Assembly (NCBI RefSeq): GCF_900112795.1
Contig: NZ_FONA01000002.1
Coordinates: 186,001-250,000, forward strand
From: Thermophagus xiamenensis
GTDB taxonomy: Bacteria; Bacteroidota; Bacteroidia; Bacteroidales; Marinilabiliaceae
DNA: 64,000 nucleotides
Direction: 5' to 3'
Under the pieces are notes generated by a model. That model worked only from the letters and a program-made list of their open reading frames with translations. It ran no database searches and was not told the DNA's origin. The translations under genes were made by a program, and so were the position numbers. Shown in pieces: positions 44,190 through 51,956 of this stretch. Within the stretch, counting starts at the first letter, position 1. Every line of letters starts with the position of its first letter.

Positions 44190-44490
44190 TTACAAAAAAA
44201 ATTCCGGATAAGTTAAGTGAAATTTTTCTCTCTGCCTTATGCAAAAAATTTCCTGTAGGTTACCGGAAAAATTTCTCGTAAGGCTTAAAGAAAAATTTTG
44301 GTTAAGGCTGCCAAAAAGTTTCGTTAACCTAACGAAAAAATTTCCGTAAGGCTACCGAAAAGTTTCGTTAAGGCTGCCAAAAAATTCCGTTAACGCTGCC
44401 AAATTTTTTCTGCCTGCCTTATGAAAAATTTTTCCTGCTAACCTATGAGAAAAAATTTTTGGTAAGTTATGAGCAATTTTTTTACGGTTT
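44190..44490. repeat. degenerate A/T-rich tandem array
   Basis: A repeating idea of (G)AAAAATTT(C)CGTAAGGCTACC, with units of 20-30 bp: AAAAAGTTTCGTTAACCTAA, AAAAAATTTCCGTAAGGC, AAAAGTTTCGTTAAGGCTGC, AAAAAATTCCGTTAACGC and so on. Each has an AAATTT-like core followed by a TAAGGC or TAACCT core. No function is evident. Confidence 0.65.
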
Positions 44491-44520
44491 TTCCACCAAA
44501 GAGATTATAAAACCCTTGGT

Positions 44521-44572
44521 CGTTGTGTATTTACAATCCACAACGCCCTAATAACGGGATTTATAATCCCGT
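44521..44572. repeat. diverged REP doublet
   Basis: CGTTGTGTATTTACAATCCACAACG has mismatches in its arms; ACGGGATTTATAATCCCGT is intact. Confidence 0.65.
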
Positions 44573-44815
44573 CCTCATATCCGAAAAAATTAAATTGTAT
44601 TTAAACCTTCAATAATTTTCGTGTTGGATTGGGAAATTTTTCAATGTGAATTGCAAATCCACGCAGACGTAAGGAGACAATTAGGTGTCCGCCTTTCCCC
44701 TCTTCAACCTCTACCCGACAGCCATTCTGCCTTTCCATACTATACGACCTAAGTCCTTTACTCACCGAAAGTCATATACGATGGAATCCCCGGCTTGAGG
44801 TATTATTCTGACTCT

Positions 44816-45541
44816 TTAAAAATTAATGAGCTGGTGTTTCGACTTGGTTTTTTCGTAAATATCCCGGCTAAACATATACAAATTGGCCGGTTTCTTTGAT
44901 ACCCCTGTACGTTTTTCTGCTAAAGGAACAATATAGGTTTTGGAGATAATTTTTTTTCTAAAGTTACGATTGTCGATTTTAATATCCAGCACCGATTCGT
45001 AGGCCTGCTGTAACTCGTTTAAAGTGAATTTATCGGGCAGGAGCTCAAAGATAACAGGCTCTGTCAATACTTTCTGTTTCAAATCGTCATAAGCACTCGC
45101 AATAATATCTTCATGGTCGAAGCCCAGTTGGGGTATTTGTTTTATGGAAAACCATTTTACATTTTGTTTTTTTAGCGTAACTTTCTCTTTGGAAAGAAGA
45201 AAGTAATAAGCTACGGATATAACACGCGGATTTATGTCACGGCTGAGCATCCACAGGAGGTCTTTATTGTTTTTTACACGGTCAGGATTGCCGAAGGTGC
45301 CAAATTGTTTGTAGTAAACCTGTTTTAAACCGGTGAGGTTGCTAAATATCCTCAGGGCCGCTTCATCCAAACTTTCATCTTTCATAATATATCCACTTGT
45401 CAGCATCCAGTCGTCAATAACCGGGTATTGGTCATCGTGCATGTTTAACACTCTCTTTGACAAAAGAATATTTATCCCGTTGGTTGACAGACCAAAGATG
45501 ATACAATCAATCGAAATATTTGGAACCTTTCTGAAATCCAT
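44816..45541 (-). CDS. NrtR-type Nudix-fold transcriptional regulator
   Basis: The 241-residue protein has an N-terminal Nudix domain (about 5-145: ISIDCIIFGL, WMLTSGYIMKDE, VSVAYYFLLS-like core) and a C-terminal winged helix (about 155-240: LPDKFTLNELQQAYESVL...FRKKIISKTYIVPLAEKR). The Nudix box G-x5-E-x7-R-E-U-x-E-E-x-G-U is kept only in part: after R come I-F-S-N-L instead of E-U-x-E-E, so the metal-binding glutamates are gone and hydrolysis is unlikely. Regulators of this subtype bind sugars or nucleotides and control sugar genes in Bacteroidota (AraR-type). It is divergent from the polyol operon. Confidence 0.88.
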   Translation of the reverse strand: MDFRKVPNISIDCIIFGLSTNGINILLSKRVLNMHDDQYPVIDDWMLTSGYIMKDESLDEAALRIFSNLTGLKQVYYKQFGTFGNPDRVKNNKDLLWMLSRDINPRVISVAYYFLLSKEKVTLKKQNVKWFSIKQIPQLGFDHEDIIASAYDDLKQKVLTEPVIFELLPDKFTLNELQQAYESVLDIKIDNRNFRKKIISKTYIVPLAEKRTGVSKKPANLYMFSRDIYEKTKSKHQLINF

Positions 45542-45905
45542 ATTATAAACGTCGAATATACGTTTTAATTAAAAAATTTCAACAAATATAAATATCTATT
45601 TTGAAAATACCAATAAATGCAAGAACAACCAACCGACAAATAAAACAGACAATTAAACGTTTTATTGGATTTATTTCGTCATTAAAGACATCGGAAATTG
45701 GGTTAAAACCAATGCCTTTAACTAAACATGTTAAAAAACATGTAATTATATTTGCCTTATTTTCAATCAAATAAAGAATTTATGGAAATATTTTGATAAA
45801 AATGTTTGTTTTTGATAAAATTAATTTGATACATTTGTTCCGCAAGCGTATTTTTTACGTTTTAACAACAGAACCGGATAATAACCTAATTTAGAGGACA
45901 AAGCA
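45542..45905. other. divergent control region between regulator and polyol operon
   Basis: No gene. It holds two TTTTGATAAAA boxes, a TACATTTG promoter element, and three copies of ACGTTTTA (45560, 45657, 45857), any of which may be the regulator site. An ACATGT-n7-ACATGT pair lies near 45727-45745. Confidence 0.5.
45791..45837 (+). promoter_or_regulatory. promoter with paired TTTTGATAAAA boxes
   Basis: TTTTGATAAAA occurs at 45791-45801 and 45810-45820, 19 bp apart; each box is itself a TTTT/AAAA inverted repeat. TACATTTG at 45830-45837 is a -7 element, and TTTG at 45805 or 45811 a -33. A protein on these boxes would cover the -33 region, so they suit a repressor operator. Confidence 0.5.
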
Positions 45906-46718
45906 ATGATAAAAGATGAAGATAAATGTAAAAAACATGTGATTGGGTCGATTTTACGTTTTATGGAGCCCGGTTTAACCCCTATGCTTGTTTTGTGTAG
46001 TCTGTTGATGCCGGCATTGATGCACGCACAAGAGGAACAAGCTGTATCAGAACGTTTTGACCTTCATCTGGATGTAAAAAACATGCATTTGTGGCATGGC
46101 GGCGTAGTGACCCCTGGGGCAATGTTTGCTTCGGCAATAGAATATAAATCAACCAATCAGAAATTCACGGCCGGATTGTGGGGAGGTGCCGGATTTAGTG
46201 GCGACTACAAAGAATTCTCTTACTATGCACACTATCGTTTTAAGCCCAACTTCCGGGTCTCTCTTATCAGCCATAACAATTACAGTAATTCGGAGGAGGT
46301 GAATATTTTTAGCTATGACAAATATACCTCACCCAATTTTGTTGATGTGGTTCTGGAATATACCCTTTCTGAGCAAACACCTTTAACCGTTTACTGGTCA
46401 ACAATTTTGTTTGGGAATGGGGGCGACTTTGAAGTCAATAACGACGGCTCGGTAAGTGATTCCTACTCAACCTATGCCGAACTTAGATACCTTTTATTCC
46501 CCATGCAAAAAACACAGGTAATGCTGTTTTTGGGCGGCGCTTTTTCTTTGACTACAGAAAAAACTTTTTACAGTGACAGCGCCAATATCACTGCTTTTGG
46601 ACTGACCCTTCAACGAGATGTTGAAATACTATCGGGAAATTTCCCTGTTTCAGCCACCGCTCTTTGGAATCCCGAAACCAAAGTGGGAGCACTGCAGCTG
46701 GGCATTTCCTTGTTTTAA
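45906..46718 (+). CDS. exported outer-membrane-like beta protein
   Basis: The 270-residue protein has an extended signal sequence (hydrophobic core GLTPMLVLCSLLMPALMHA, cleavage before QEEQ). It then shows regular amphipathic strands (FDLHLDVKNMHLWHGGVVT, FTAGLWGGAGFSG, FKPNFRVSLISHNNY, TPLTVYWSTILFG, and a final ALQLGISLF). The last residue is Phe, as in many outer membrane barrels. It is probably a small porin or channel that lets the substrate into the periplasm. First gene of the polyol operon. Confidence 0.75.
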   Translation: MIKDEDKCKKHVIGSILRFMEPGLTPMLVLCSLLMPALMHAQEEQAVSERFDLHLDVKNMHLWHGGVVTPGAMFASAIEYKSTNQKFTAGLWGGAGFSGDYKEFSYYAHYRFKPNFRVSLISHNNYSNSEEVNIFSYDKYTSPNFVDVVLEYTLSEQTPLTVYWSTILFGNGGDFEVNNDGSVSDSYSTYAELRYLLFPMQKTQVMLFLGGAFSLTTEKTFYSDSANITAFGLTLQRDVEILSGNFPVSATALWNPETKVGALQLGISLF

Positions 46719-46769
46719 TGTTTGCGACCTCAACTGACAGAAAAAATTTACATCAAAAAAAACGGAATA

Positions 46770-48308
46770 ATGAAAGAGCATTCCATCCCCAATTTTGACC
46801 ACCTTGACGAAGAACAATTACCCATCGCCAAAAATCAATTGCATGGCGGAAAACATTTTGCCGGATTGTATGCCGGCGAACATGTGGCAGCTACAGAATT
46901 TGTCATAGGAGCCACCTTTGTGGTGTTAGGTGCCGGTACACGCGACATACTGCTGGGCTTGCTCATAGGTAATATTCTGGCCGTATTAAGCTGGACTTTT
47001 TTAACGTCACCCATAGCCGTTCAAACCCGACTCAGTCTATACACTTATCTGAATAAGATTGCCGGCGACACCATGACCAAGCTTTACAATTGGGCCAATG
47101 TAATAATTTTTACCGTCATCTCGGCGGCCATGATTACGGTCTCTTCTTCGGCCGTCCGTTTTCTGTTTAATATCCCCGCCCAATTGAACTGGTATTCGAC
47201 AAATGTTGGCTTCATTCTCATTGTACTGGCTGTTGGCATCGTTGTTGTTTTGGTGGCAATTTATGGTTTTAATACGGTGGCCGATTTTTCAAGTATTTGT
47301 GCGCCGTGGTTATTCACCCTTTTTGTTGCCGGCGCCCTGGCATTGTTGCCGGCACTGGCTCATTCGGTTATCGGTTCTACGCATATATCAGGCTGGCAAG
47401 AGTTTTTGAAAATAGGCGACCAGTCTATTTGGAAAGGTGTTACCAACACCGGAGAATCCGGAATAGGATTATTAGAGGTGATAGGCTTTGCCTGGGCCGC
47501 CAATACTATTACGCATGTGGGACTCATCGATATGGCTATCCTGCGTTACGCCAAAAAGGCGAGCTACGGACTCTATTCCAGTTTTGGAATGCTGTTTGGT
47601 CACTACATTGCCTGGATTGCTGCAGGCATTATGGGTGCCGGCGCCGGAGTATTGCTAAACCAACCTGTTGTGGAACTTGACCCCGGCGATGTGGCCTACT
47701 ATGCCTTGGGTGCTTCAGGCTTTGTCATTGTCATCGTTGCAGGGTGGACTACTGCAAATGCTAATTTGTATAGAGCAGGATTAGCCGCCCAGGCCATCTT
47801 TCACAATCATTCGCGCCGACGAACTACGCTGGTGGTAGGCATTTTTACCGTTATCATTGCCTGCTTCCCCTTTGTTTTTTCCAAAATGTTACCTATGCTT
47901 ACCTATGCCGGCTTAATAGTGGTTCCGGTGGGGGCTATTGTTTTCGCCGAGCATTTTCTGTTTCCCAAAATCGGTTTAACACGATACTGGGCTCATTATA
48001 AAAAGTTGGTTACAAGTAAGCCGGCAGTCTATTCCTGGGGTGCCGGCCTCATCCTCGGATTCGGACTCAACGCTCTTCAAATCATGTCGTTTTATTATCT
48101 CTTCATTCCCACATGGATTTTTTCACTGATATTATATACCTTTTTAGCCAAACGATATGGTGCCAAAGAAGATTACACCCGTGAAGAGGCCGAAGAAAAA
48201 CAACTTAAGGCAGATATCCTTGCATATCAAGAACAAAAAGCCAAACTGAAAGTGCCTCACCAAAAGACAATTCTCTATTCTCTAAAATATTGGCTTATGC
48301 TTCGGTAG
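46770..48308 (+). CDS. NCS1-type (purine-cytosine permease-like) membrane transporter
   Basis: I start at the ATG at 46770 (MKEHSIPNFDHLD); a longer frame reaches to 46722 without merit. The 512-residue protein has about twelve membrane helices. It begins GGKHFAGLYAGEHVAATEFVIGATFV, and has the WTTANANLYRAGLA segment of the NCS1/CodB group near residue 335. NCS1 proteins carry nucleobases, hydantoins or related compounds with Na+ or H+. Lying between an outer membrane protein and mannitol dehydrogenase, it may carry a polyol, which would be unusual for the family. A short charged tail follows the last helix. Confidence 0.8.
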   Translation: MKEHSIPNFDHLDEEQLPIAKNQLHGGKHFAGLYAGEHVAATEFVIGATFVVLGAGTRDILLGLLIGNILAVLSWTFLTSPIAVQTRLSLYTYLNKIAGDTMTKLYNWANVIIFTVISAAMITVSSSAVRFLFNIPAQLNWYSTNVGFILIVLAVGIVVVLVAIYGFNTVADFSSICAPWLFTLFVAGALALLPALAHSVIGSTHISGWQEFLKIGDQSIWKGVTNTGESGIGLLEVIGFAWAANTITHVGLIDMAILRYAKKASYGLYSSFGMLFGHYIAWIAAGIMGAGAGVLLNQPVVELDPGDVAYYALGASGFVIVIVAGWTTANANLYRAGLAAQAIFHNHSRRRTTLVVGIFTVIIACFPFVFSKMLPMLTYAGLIVVPVGAIVFAEHFLFPKIGLTRYWAHYKKLVTSKPAVYSWGAGLILGFGLNALQIMSFYYLFIPTWIFSLILYTFLAKRYGAKEDYTREEAEEKQLKADILAYQEQKAKLKVPHQKTILYSLKYWLMLR

Positions 48309-48505
48309 CGTGTTTACTGGTAATCCTGGCATTGTCGGCCATTACCATGTTTGGTAGTCCGGATATGGAAACATACAATATCAATAAAGCAATGTTTCAT
48401 CAATATGGTTTTTATTGTACTATCGGGTACTTTGTTTTTGCCTACTGGAATTTGCAAAGAAAAAAAAGACTCAATAAAAACGCGTTTAAAGATATCGTGA
48501 ATTAG
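48290..48505 (+). CDS. small membrane protein overlapping the permease end
   Basis: The 71-residue frame begins at a TTG 16 bp before the permease stop and reads a hydrophobic helix (ASVACLLVILALSAITMFG), a polar loop (NINKAMFHQYGF) and a second helix (YCTIGYFVFAYWNL), then a basic end. It overlaps the permease in another frame, a typical sign of translational coupling. It may be an accessory subunit of the transporter. No known family recognised. Confidence 0.6.
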   Translation: MAYASVACLLVILALSAITMFGSPDMETYNINKAMFHQYGFYCTIGYFVFAYWNLQRKKRLNKNAFKDIVN

Positions 48506-48544
48506 GCAGTCAGCTATACAGTAATACAAAGCGAGCATGACAAA

Positions 48545-48718
48545 GTTAGGCAATTAGGCTGTTAGGCCAATAGGTTATTAGGACATTAGGCTGATAGGCG
48601 ATTAGGTTATTAGGCGATTAGGCCAATAGGTTATTAGGCCATTAGACAGATAGACGATTAGGTTATTAGGACATTAGCCTGTTAGGCCAAAAGGTTATTA
48701 GGCGATCAGGATGTTAGG
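48545..48718. repeat. short-period TTAGGC(G/C)ATTAGG array
   Basis: Words like ATTAGGCGATTAGG, GTTAGGCCAATAGG and TTATTAGGACATTAGG recur every 9-10 bp. A short piece of the same type lies at 41725-41747. Confidence 0.75.
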
Positions 48719-48749
48719 GGCTGGCCTTTTAACTAATAACTTCAAACTT

Positions 48750-49106
48750 ATTAAGTCATGTGAATTCCATGAGACCAATAAATTAACTAAATATTATACT
48801 GATGAAACGAGCATGGCGACTTTTTGCCACAAAAGAGCATGTATAAATTTTATTAAGCCATACGAGTTCCATTCGGCCAATGAGTTAAATAAATTTTATA
48901 CGAATGAAACGAGCATGGCGACTTTTGCCACAAAAGAACATGTATAAATTTCATTAAGCCATGCGAGTTCCATTCGGCCAATAACTTAGATAAATTTTAT
49001 ACGAATGAAACGAGCATGACCAAGAAAACTTGTCGCAATAAGAACATGAATAAACTTTTGGTCATGCGAGTTGCATCAGACCAATAACTTAAAAAAATTT
49101 ATACTG
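48750..49106 (+). repeat. ~100-bp leader repeat ahead of the dehydrogenase
   Basis: Three near-copies plus the genuine leader: each ends TTATAC(T/G)(G)ATGAA, with ATG at 48802, 48904, 49004 and the real start at 49107 (steps 102, 100 and 103 bp). The first three ATGs open mini-ORFs starting MKRA (MKRAWRLFATKEHV, MKRAWRLLPQKNMYKFH, MKRA-stop). Confidence 0.75.
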
Positions 49107-50597
49107 ATGAAATCATCCATAGCATTAAATCAAGAGAATTTGAAGCGTCTATCGCCCAATATCAAGGTTCCGTCTTATAACCGGAATGATGTTAAAACCA
49201 GTATTGTCCATATAGGGGTGGGTAACTTTCACCGCTCACACGAAGCCTATTATACCCATCAGCTAATGGAGCGTTTTGGCGTTTTAGACTGCGGCATCTG
49301 CGGCGTCGGATTGTTAGATTATGACCGCCGAATCTACAACATTTTAAAAGACCAGGACGGCCTGTACACCCTGGTAATCAAAGAGCTGGACGGAACACTG
49401 AATCCTACCGTAATTGGTTCAATTGTAGAATACATCTTTGCCCCGGAAAATCCCATTGCAGTCATAGAGAAGATGGCCGACCCCGACATAAAAATTATTT
49501 CCCTCACCATTACCGAAGGGGGCTACAATTTGAATGAAGGAACCGGCGAATTTGATTTTAGCAATCCCGTAATTGTTGAGGATATGAAAAACCCCATGTC
49601 GCCCAGAACCGTGTTCGGTTATCTGACGCAGGCGCTGAAACTGAGGATGCATAGAGGTGTTGGGGGTGTCACCATTCAATCGTGTGACAATATTCAAGGT
49701 AATGGCAATGTGGCCAGAAAAGCCCTGCTCAATTACGTTGAAAAGGCCGAACCCGGGTTGCTGCAGTGGATTGAAGACAATGTGTCGTTTCCCAATGCCA
49801 TGGTCGACCGTATTACACCGGTTACAGTGGCTGAAGATATCGCCCGCCTGCAGGAAGAGTTTCTTTTGGAAGACCAATGGCCTGTTGTGTGTGAACCTTT
49901 CATCCAATGGGTTATAGAAGATGATTTTGCAGCAGGACGCCCCGCCTGGGAAAAAGTGGGTGCTCAGTTTGTCGATAATGTGGTTCCCTTCGAGAATATG
50001 AAGTTGCGATTGTTAAATGCCGGACATACCGTCCTTGGAATGCTGGGGGCTTTGCACGGCTATAAGACCATTGATGAAGCTGCCAGAGATGAGGATTTTT
50101 GTGAATTCCTTAAAGGCTTCATGGACCGGGAGGTGAGCCCCACCCTTGGCGATTTGGGAGATATCGACCTTGAAAAATATAAAGCAAGCCTCATTGAACG
50201 GTTCCGAAACGTACATATTAAAGATTTGGTAGCGAGAATTTGCCTGGAAAGTTCGGCTAAAATTCCCATCTTTCTGTTGCCTACCATTCGTGCCCAACTG
50301 AAGAGTCATCAAAACATCACCAGAGCAGCCTTTGTTGTAGCGGCATGGTGTAAATATAATGACGGGAAAGACGAAAACGGAAACACCTATCCCATCGAAG
50401 ATGCCATGAGCAACGAATTAATTCGTGCAGCCGCTTTGTCGCATCATGAGCCTATCCGTTTCCTTCAAATTGAGCCGGTATTTGGTGATTTGGTTAATAA
50501 CAAAACTTTTGTGGAGGCATTTCTCTCTTCTTTGGAAATGCTCAGAAGCAAAAAAGTAAAAGAATGTGTTCGGGAATTAAACTCAAAACTGAAGTAG
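49107..50597 (+). CDS. mannitol/polyol 2-dehydrogenase (MtlK-like)
   Basis: The ATG at 49107 starts 496 residues of a long-chain polyol dehydrogenase: IVHIGVGNFHRSHEAYYTHQ (Rossmann Gly motif), CGVGLLDYDR, ISLTITEGGYNLN, VTIQSCDNIQGNG, SFPNAMVDRITPVT, and PVVCEPFIQWVIEDDFAAGRPAWE. The catalytic Lys region reads MKLRLLNAGHTVLGMLGAL (K-x5-N-x2-H). It oxidises mannitol, or a similar polyol, to fructose with NAD. The fructokinase-like gene downstream completes entry into glycolysis. Tagaturonate or fructuronate reductase is less likely, as the sequence follows the MtlK pattern. Confidence 0.88.
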   Translation: MKSSIALNQENLKRLSPNIKVPSYNRNDVKTSIVHIGVGNFHRSHEAYYTHQLMERFGVLDCGICGVGLLDYDRRIYNILKDQDGLYTLVIKELDGTLNPTVIGSIVEYIFAPENPIAVIEKMADPDIKIISLTITEGGYNLNEGTGEFDFSNPVIVEDMKNPMSPRTVFGYLTQALKLRMHRGVGGVTIQSCDNIQGNGNVARKALLNYVEKAEPGLLQWIEDNVSFPNAMVDRITPVTVAEDIARLQEEFLLEDQWPVVCEPFIQWVIEDDFAAGRPAWEKVGAQFVDNVVPFENMKLRLLNAGHTVLGMLGALHGYKTIDEAARDEDFCEFLKGFMDREVSPTLGDLGDIDLEKYKASLIERFRNVHIKDLVARICLESSAKIPIFLLPTIRAQLKSHQNITRAAFVVAAWCKYNDGKDENGNTYPIEDAMSNELIRAAALSHHEPIRFLQIEPVFGDLVNNKTFVEAFLSSLEMLRSKKVKECVRELNSKLK

Positions 50598-50770
50598 AAT
50601 GAAACGAGCATGGCGACTTTTGCCTCAAAAGAGAATGTATAAACGACAAAGGCAGAAGTGCACAGGCAGAAGGCAGAAGAAGTGATTAGTCAATAGTGAT
50701 TAGTCATTAGTCAATAGTCATTAGTGATTAGCGTTGATTAACTAATTACTAATTACTAACCACTAATGAC
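50598..50770. repeat. dispersed repeats between dehydrogenase and kinase
   Basis: It begins with another copy of GAAACGAGCATGGCGACTTT (ATG at 50599, opening MKRAWRLLPQKRMYK). Then comes GGCAGAAGGCAGAAG, also seen inverted at 61720, then a TAGTCATTAG-type run as at 29350. The kinase leader again ends AAATTTTATACTGATGAA. Confidence 0.65.
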
Positions 50771-50817
50771 TACTTTTAATAAACAATATTTCAATGAAAT
50801 AAGTAAATTTTATACTG

Positions 50818-51699
50818 ATGAAGAATATAGTCTGTTTTGGCGAAGTGTTGTGGGATATGTTGCCTTCGGGGAAAAAACTGGGAGGGGCGCCACTCAATGT
50901 GGCTCTCCGGGCCCAATCATTCGGGAATAACGCAACCGTTATCAGCAGCATTGGGAATGATATTCAGGGTCAAGAAATTTTAAAGGAGATGAAGACCTAT
51001 AAGGCGGATATCGGCCATATTCAGGTGAGTCGTAATTTTGCCACCAGTGAAGTGTTGGTTAGCCTTAACGAAAGAGGTTCTGCTTCTTATGAAATCACCA
51101 TGCCCTGTGCCTGGGATGACATCGAACTTTCGGACAAGGATGTGGAAAGCGTAAAGAGTTCAGATGCCTTTATTTACGGCAGCCTGGTGGCTCGCACTCA
51201 AAAATCGCGCAATACATTGTTTGAGTTGCTAAAGCATGCGCCCTTTAAAATTTTCGATGTCAACCTGCGACCACCCCACTATGAAATGACAACGCTGTTA
51301 CCATTAATGAAAGCGGCCGACTTAATTAAGTTGAACGATGATGAACTCTTTGAGATTTGTGCACGATTGGGGTATGCAAGTCAGTCCATTGAAGAAAGTA
51401 TAAATTTCTTGGGAAATAAAACCAATACCGGGCGGATTTGTGTCACATGTGGCAAACACGGTGCTATACTATTTATAAACAATCAGTTTATAAAAAATAA
51501 AGGATATAAAATTAGGGTGGCCGATACAGTGGGAGCCGGCGATTCATTTTTGGCTTCATTGGTTAGCAAATTGCTTAATGGTGATTCGCCAGCAGAGGCT
51601 CTTGACTTTGCCTGTGCCGTTGGTGCCATTGTTGCGTCTAAAAGTGGTGCCAATCCGACCGTGTCAATGGCAGAGATTGATGACATGATGCAATCGTAA
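50818..51699 (+). CDS. PfkB-family sugar kinase, probable fructokinase
   Basis: The 293-residue ribokinase-fold enzyme begins NIVCFGEVLWDMLPSGKKLGGAPLNVA (substrate-binding GG), then FDVNLRPPHY typical of fructokinases. LIKLNDDEL and the catalytic signature DTVGAGDSFLASL with the base Asp follow. It probably phosphorylates fructose made by the upstream dehydrogenase to fructose 6-phosphate. Last gene of the polyol locus; a bidirectional hairpin follows. Confidence 0.9.
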   Translation: MKNIVCFGEVLWDMLPSGKKLGGAPLNVALRAQSFGNNATVISSIGNDIQGQEILKEMKTYKADIGHIQVSRNFATSEVLVSLNERGSASYEITMPCAWDDIELSDKDVESVKSSDAFIYGSLVARTQKSRNTLFELLKHAPFKIFDVNLRPPHYEMTTLLPLMKAADLIKLNDDELFEICARLGYASQSIEESINFLGNKTNTGRICVTCGKHGAILFINNQFIKNKGYKIRVADTVGAGDSFLASLVSKLLNGDSPAEALDFACAVGAIVASKSGANPTVSMAEIDDMMQS

Positions 51700-51873
51700 T
51701 AGCGCAAGTTATAGCCCAAAAGTATAAGGGATGTGGCGGAACGGCAGAAGAGGAAAGGGTGGAATGGTGTAGTAAGTGAGGAAATGTGAGTACAACTTTA
51801 TGTTATGTCTTATAATACGGCAATTCTTCCCGGAATATAGGTCAGAATGGTCTATACTTAAAGTTATGAAAGT

Positions 51874-51912
51874 GATACTCTGTGAAGTTTAAAACGTCAC
51901 AGAGTATCATCA
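51874..51912. terminator. bidirectional terminator
   Basis: GATACTCTGTGA (51874-51885) is the exact inverse of TCACAGAGTATC (51897-51908), a 12-bp stem between the convergent kinase and argS genes. A T-rich tail lies on the plus side. Confidence 0.75.
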
Positions 51913-51956
51913 TATTTTCAGACAGTTATTATAAAATAACAAAAGAATCAGAACTA

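Larger units (their letters stand above)
43281..44815. other. repeat island without a supported gene
   Basis: About 1.5 kb made of two composite blocks. Each has a ~22-bp tandem array (43408-43578 and 43814-43961), a TTACTACTACCATCCCACC linker, a REP doublet and a spacer ending in another REP pair. A degenerate A/T-rich array (44190-44490) and decayed REPs (44521-44572, 44641-44668) follow. The open frames on the minus strand through the 22-bp arrays are by-products of the repeat, not genes. Confidence 0.75.
48506..49106. other. intergenic region of two repeat arrays
   Basis: No gene longer than mini-ORFs. The left part (48545-48718) is a TTAGG(C/T)-rich short-period array; the right part (48750-49106) is a ~100-bp leader repeated about four times, running into the dehydrogenase start. 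Confidence 0.7.

Noticed and set aside
48711-48947. 78-codon frame in the leader repeats
   Set aside because: It reads through the 100-bp repeats (ATFCHKRACINF-like text repeated) and has no independent support.
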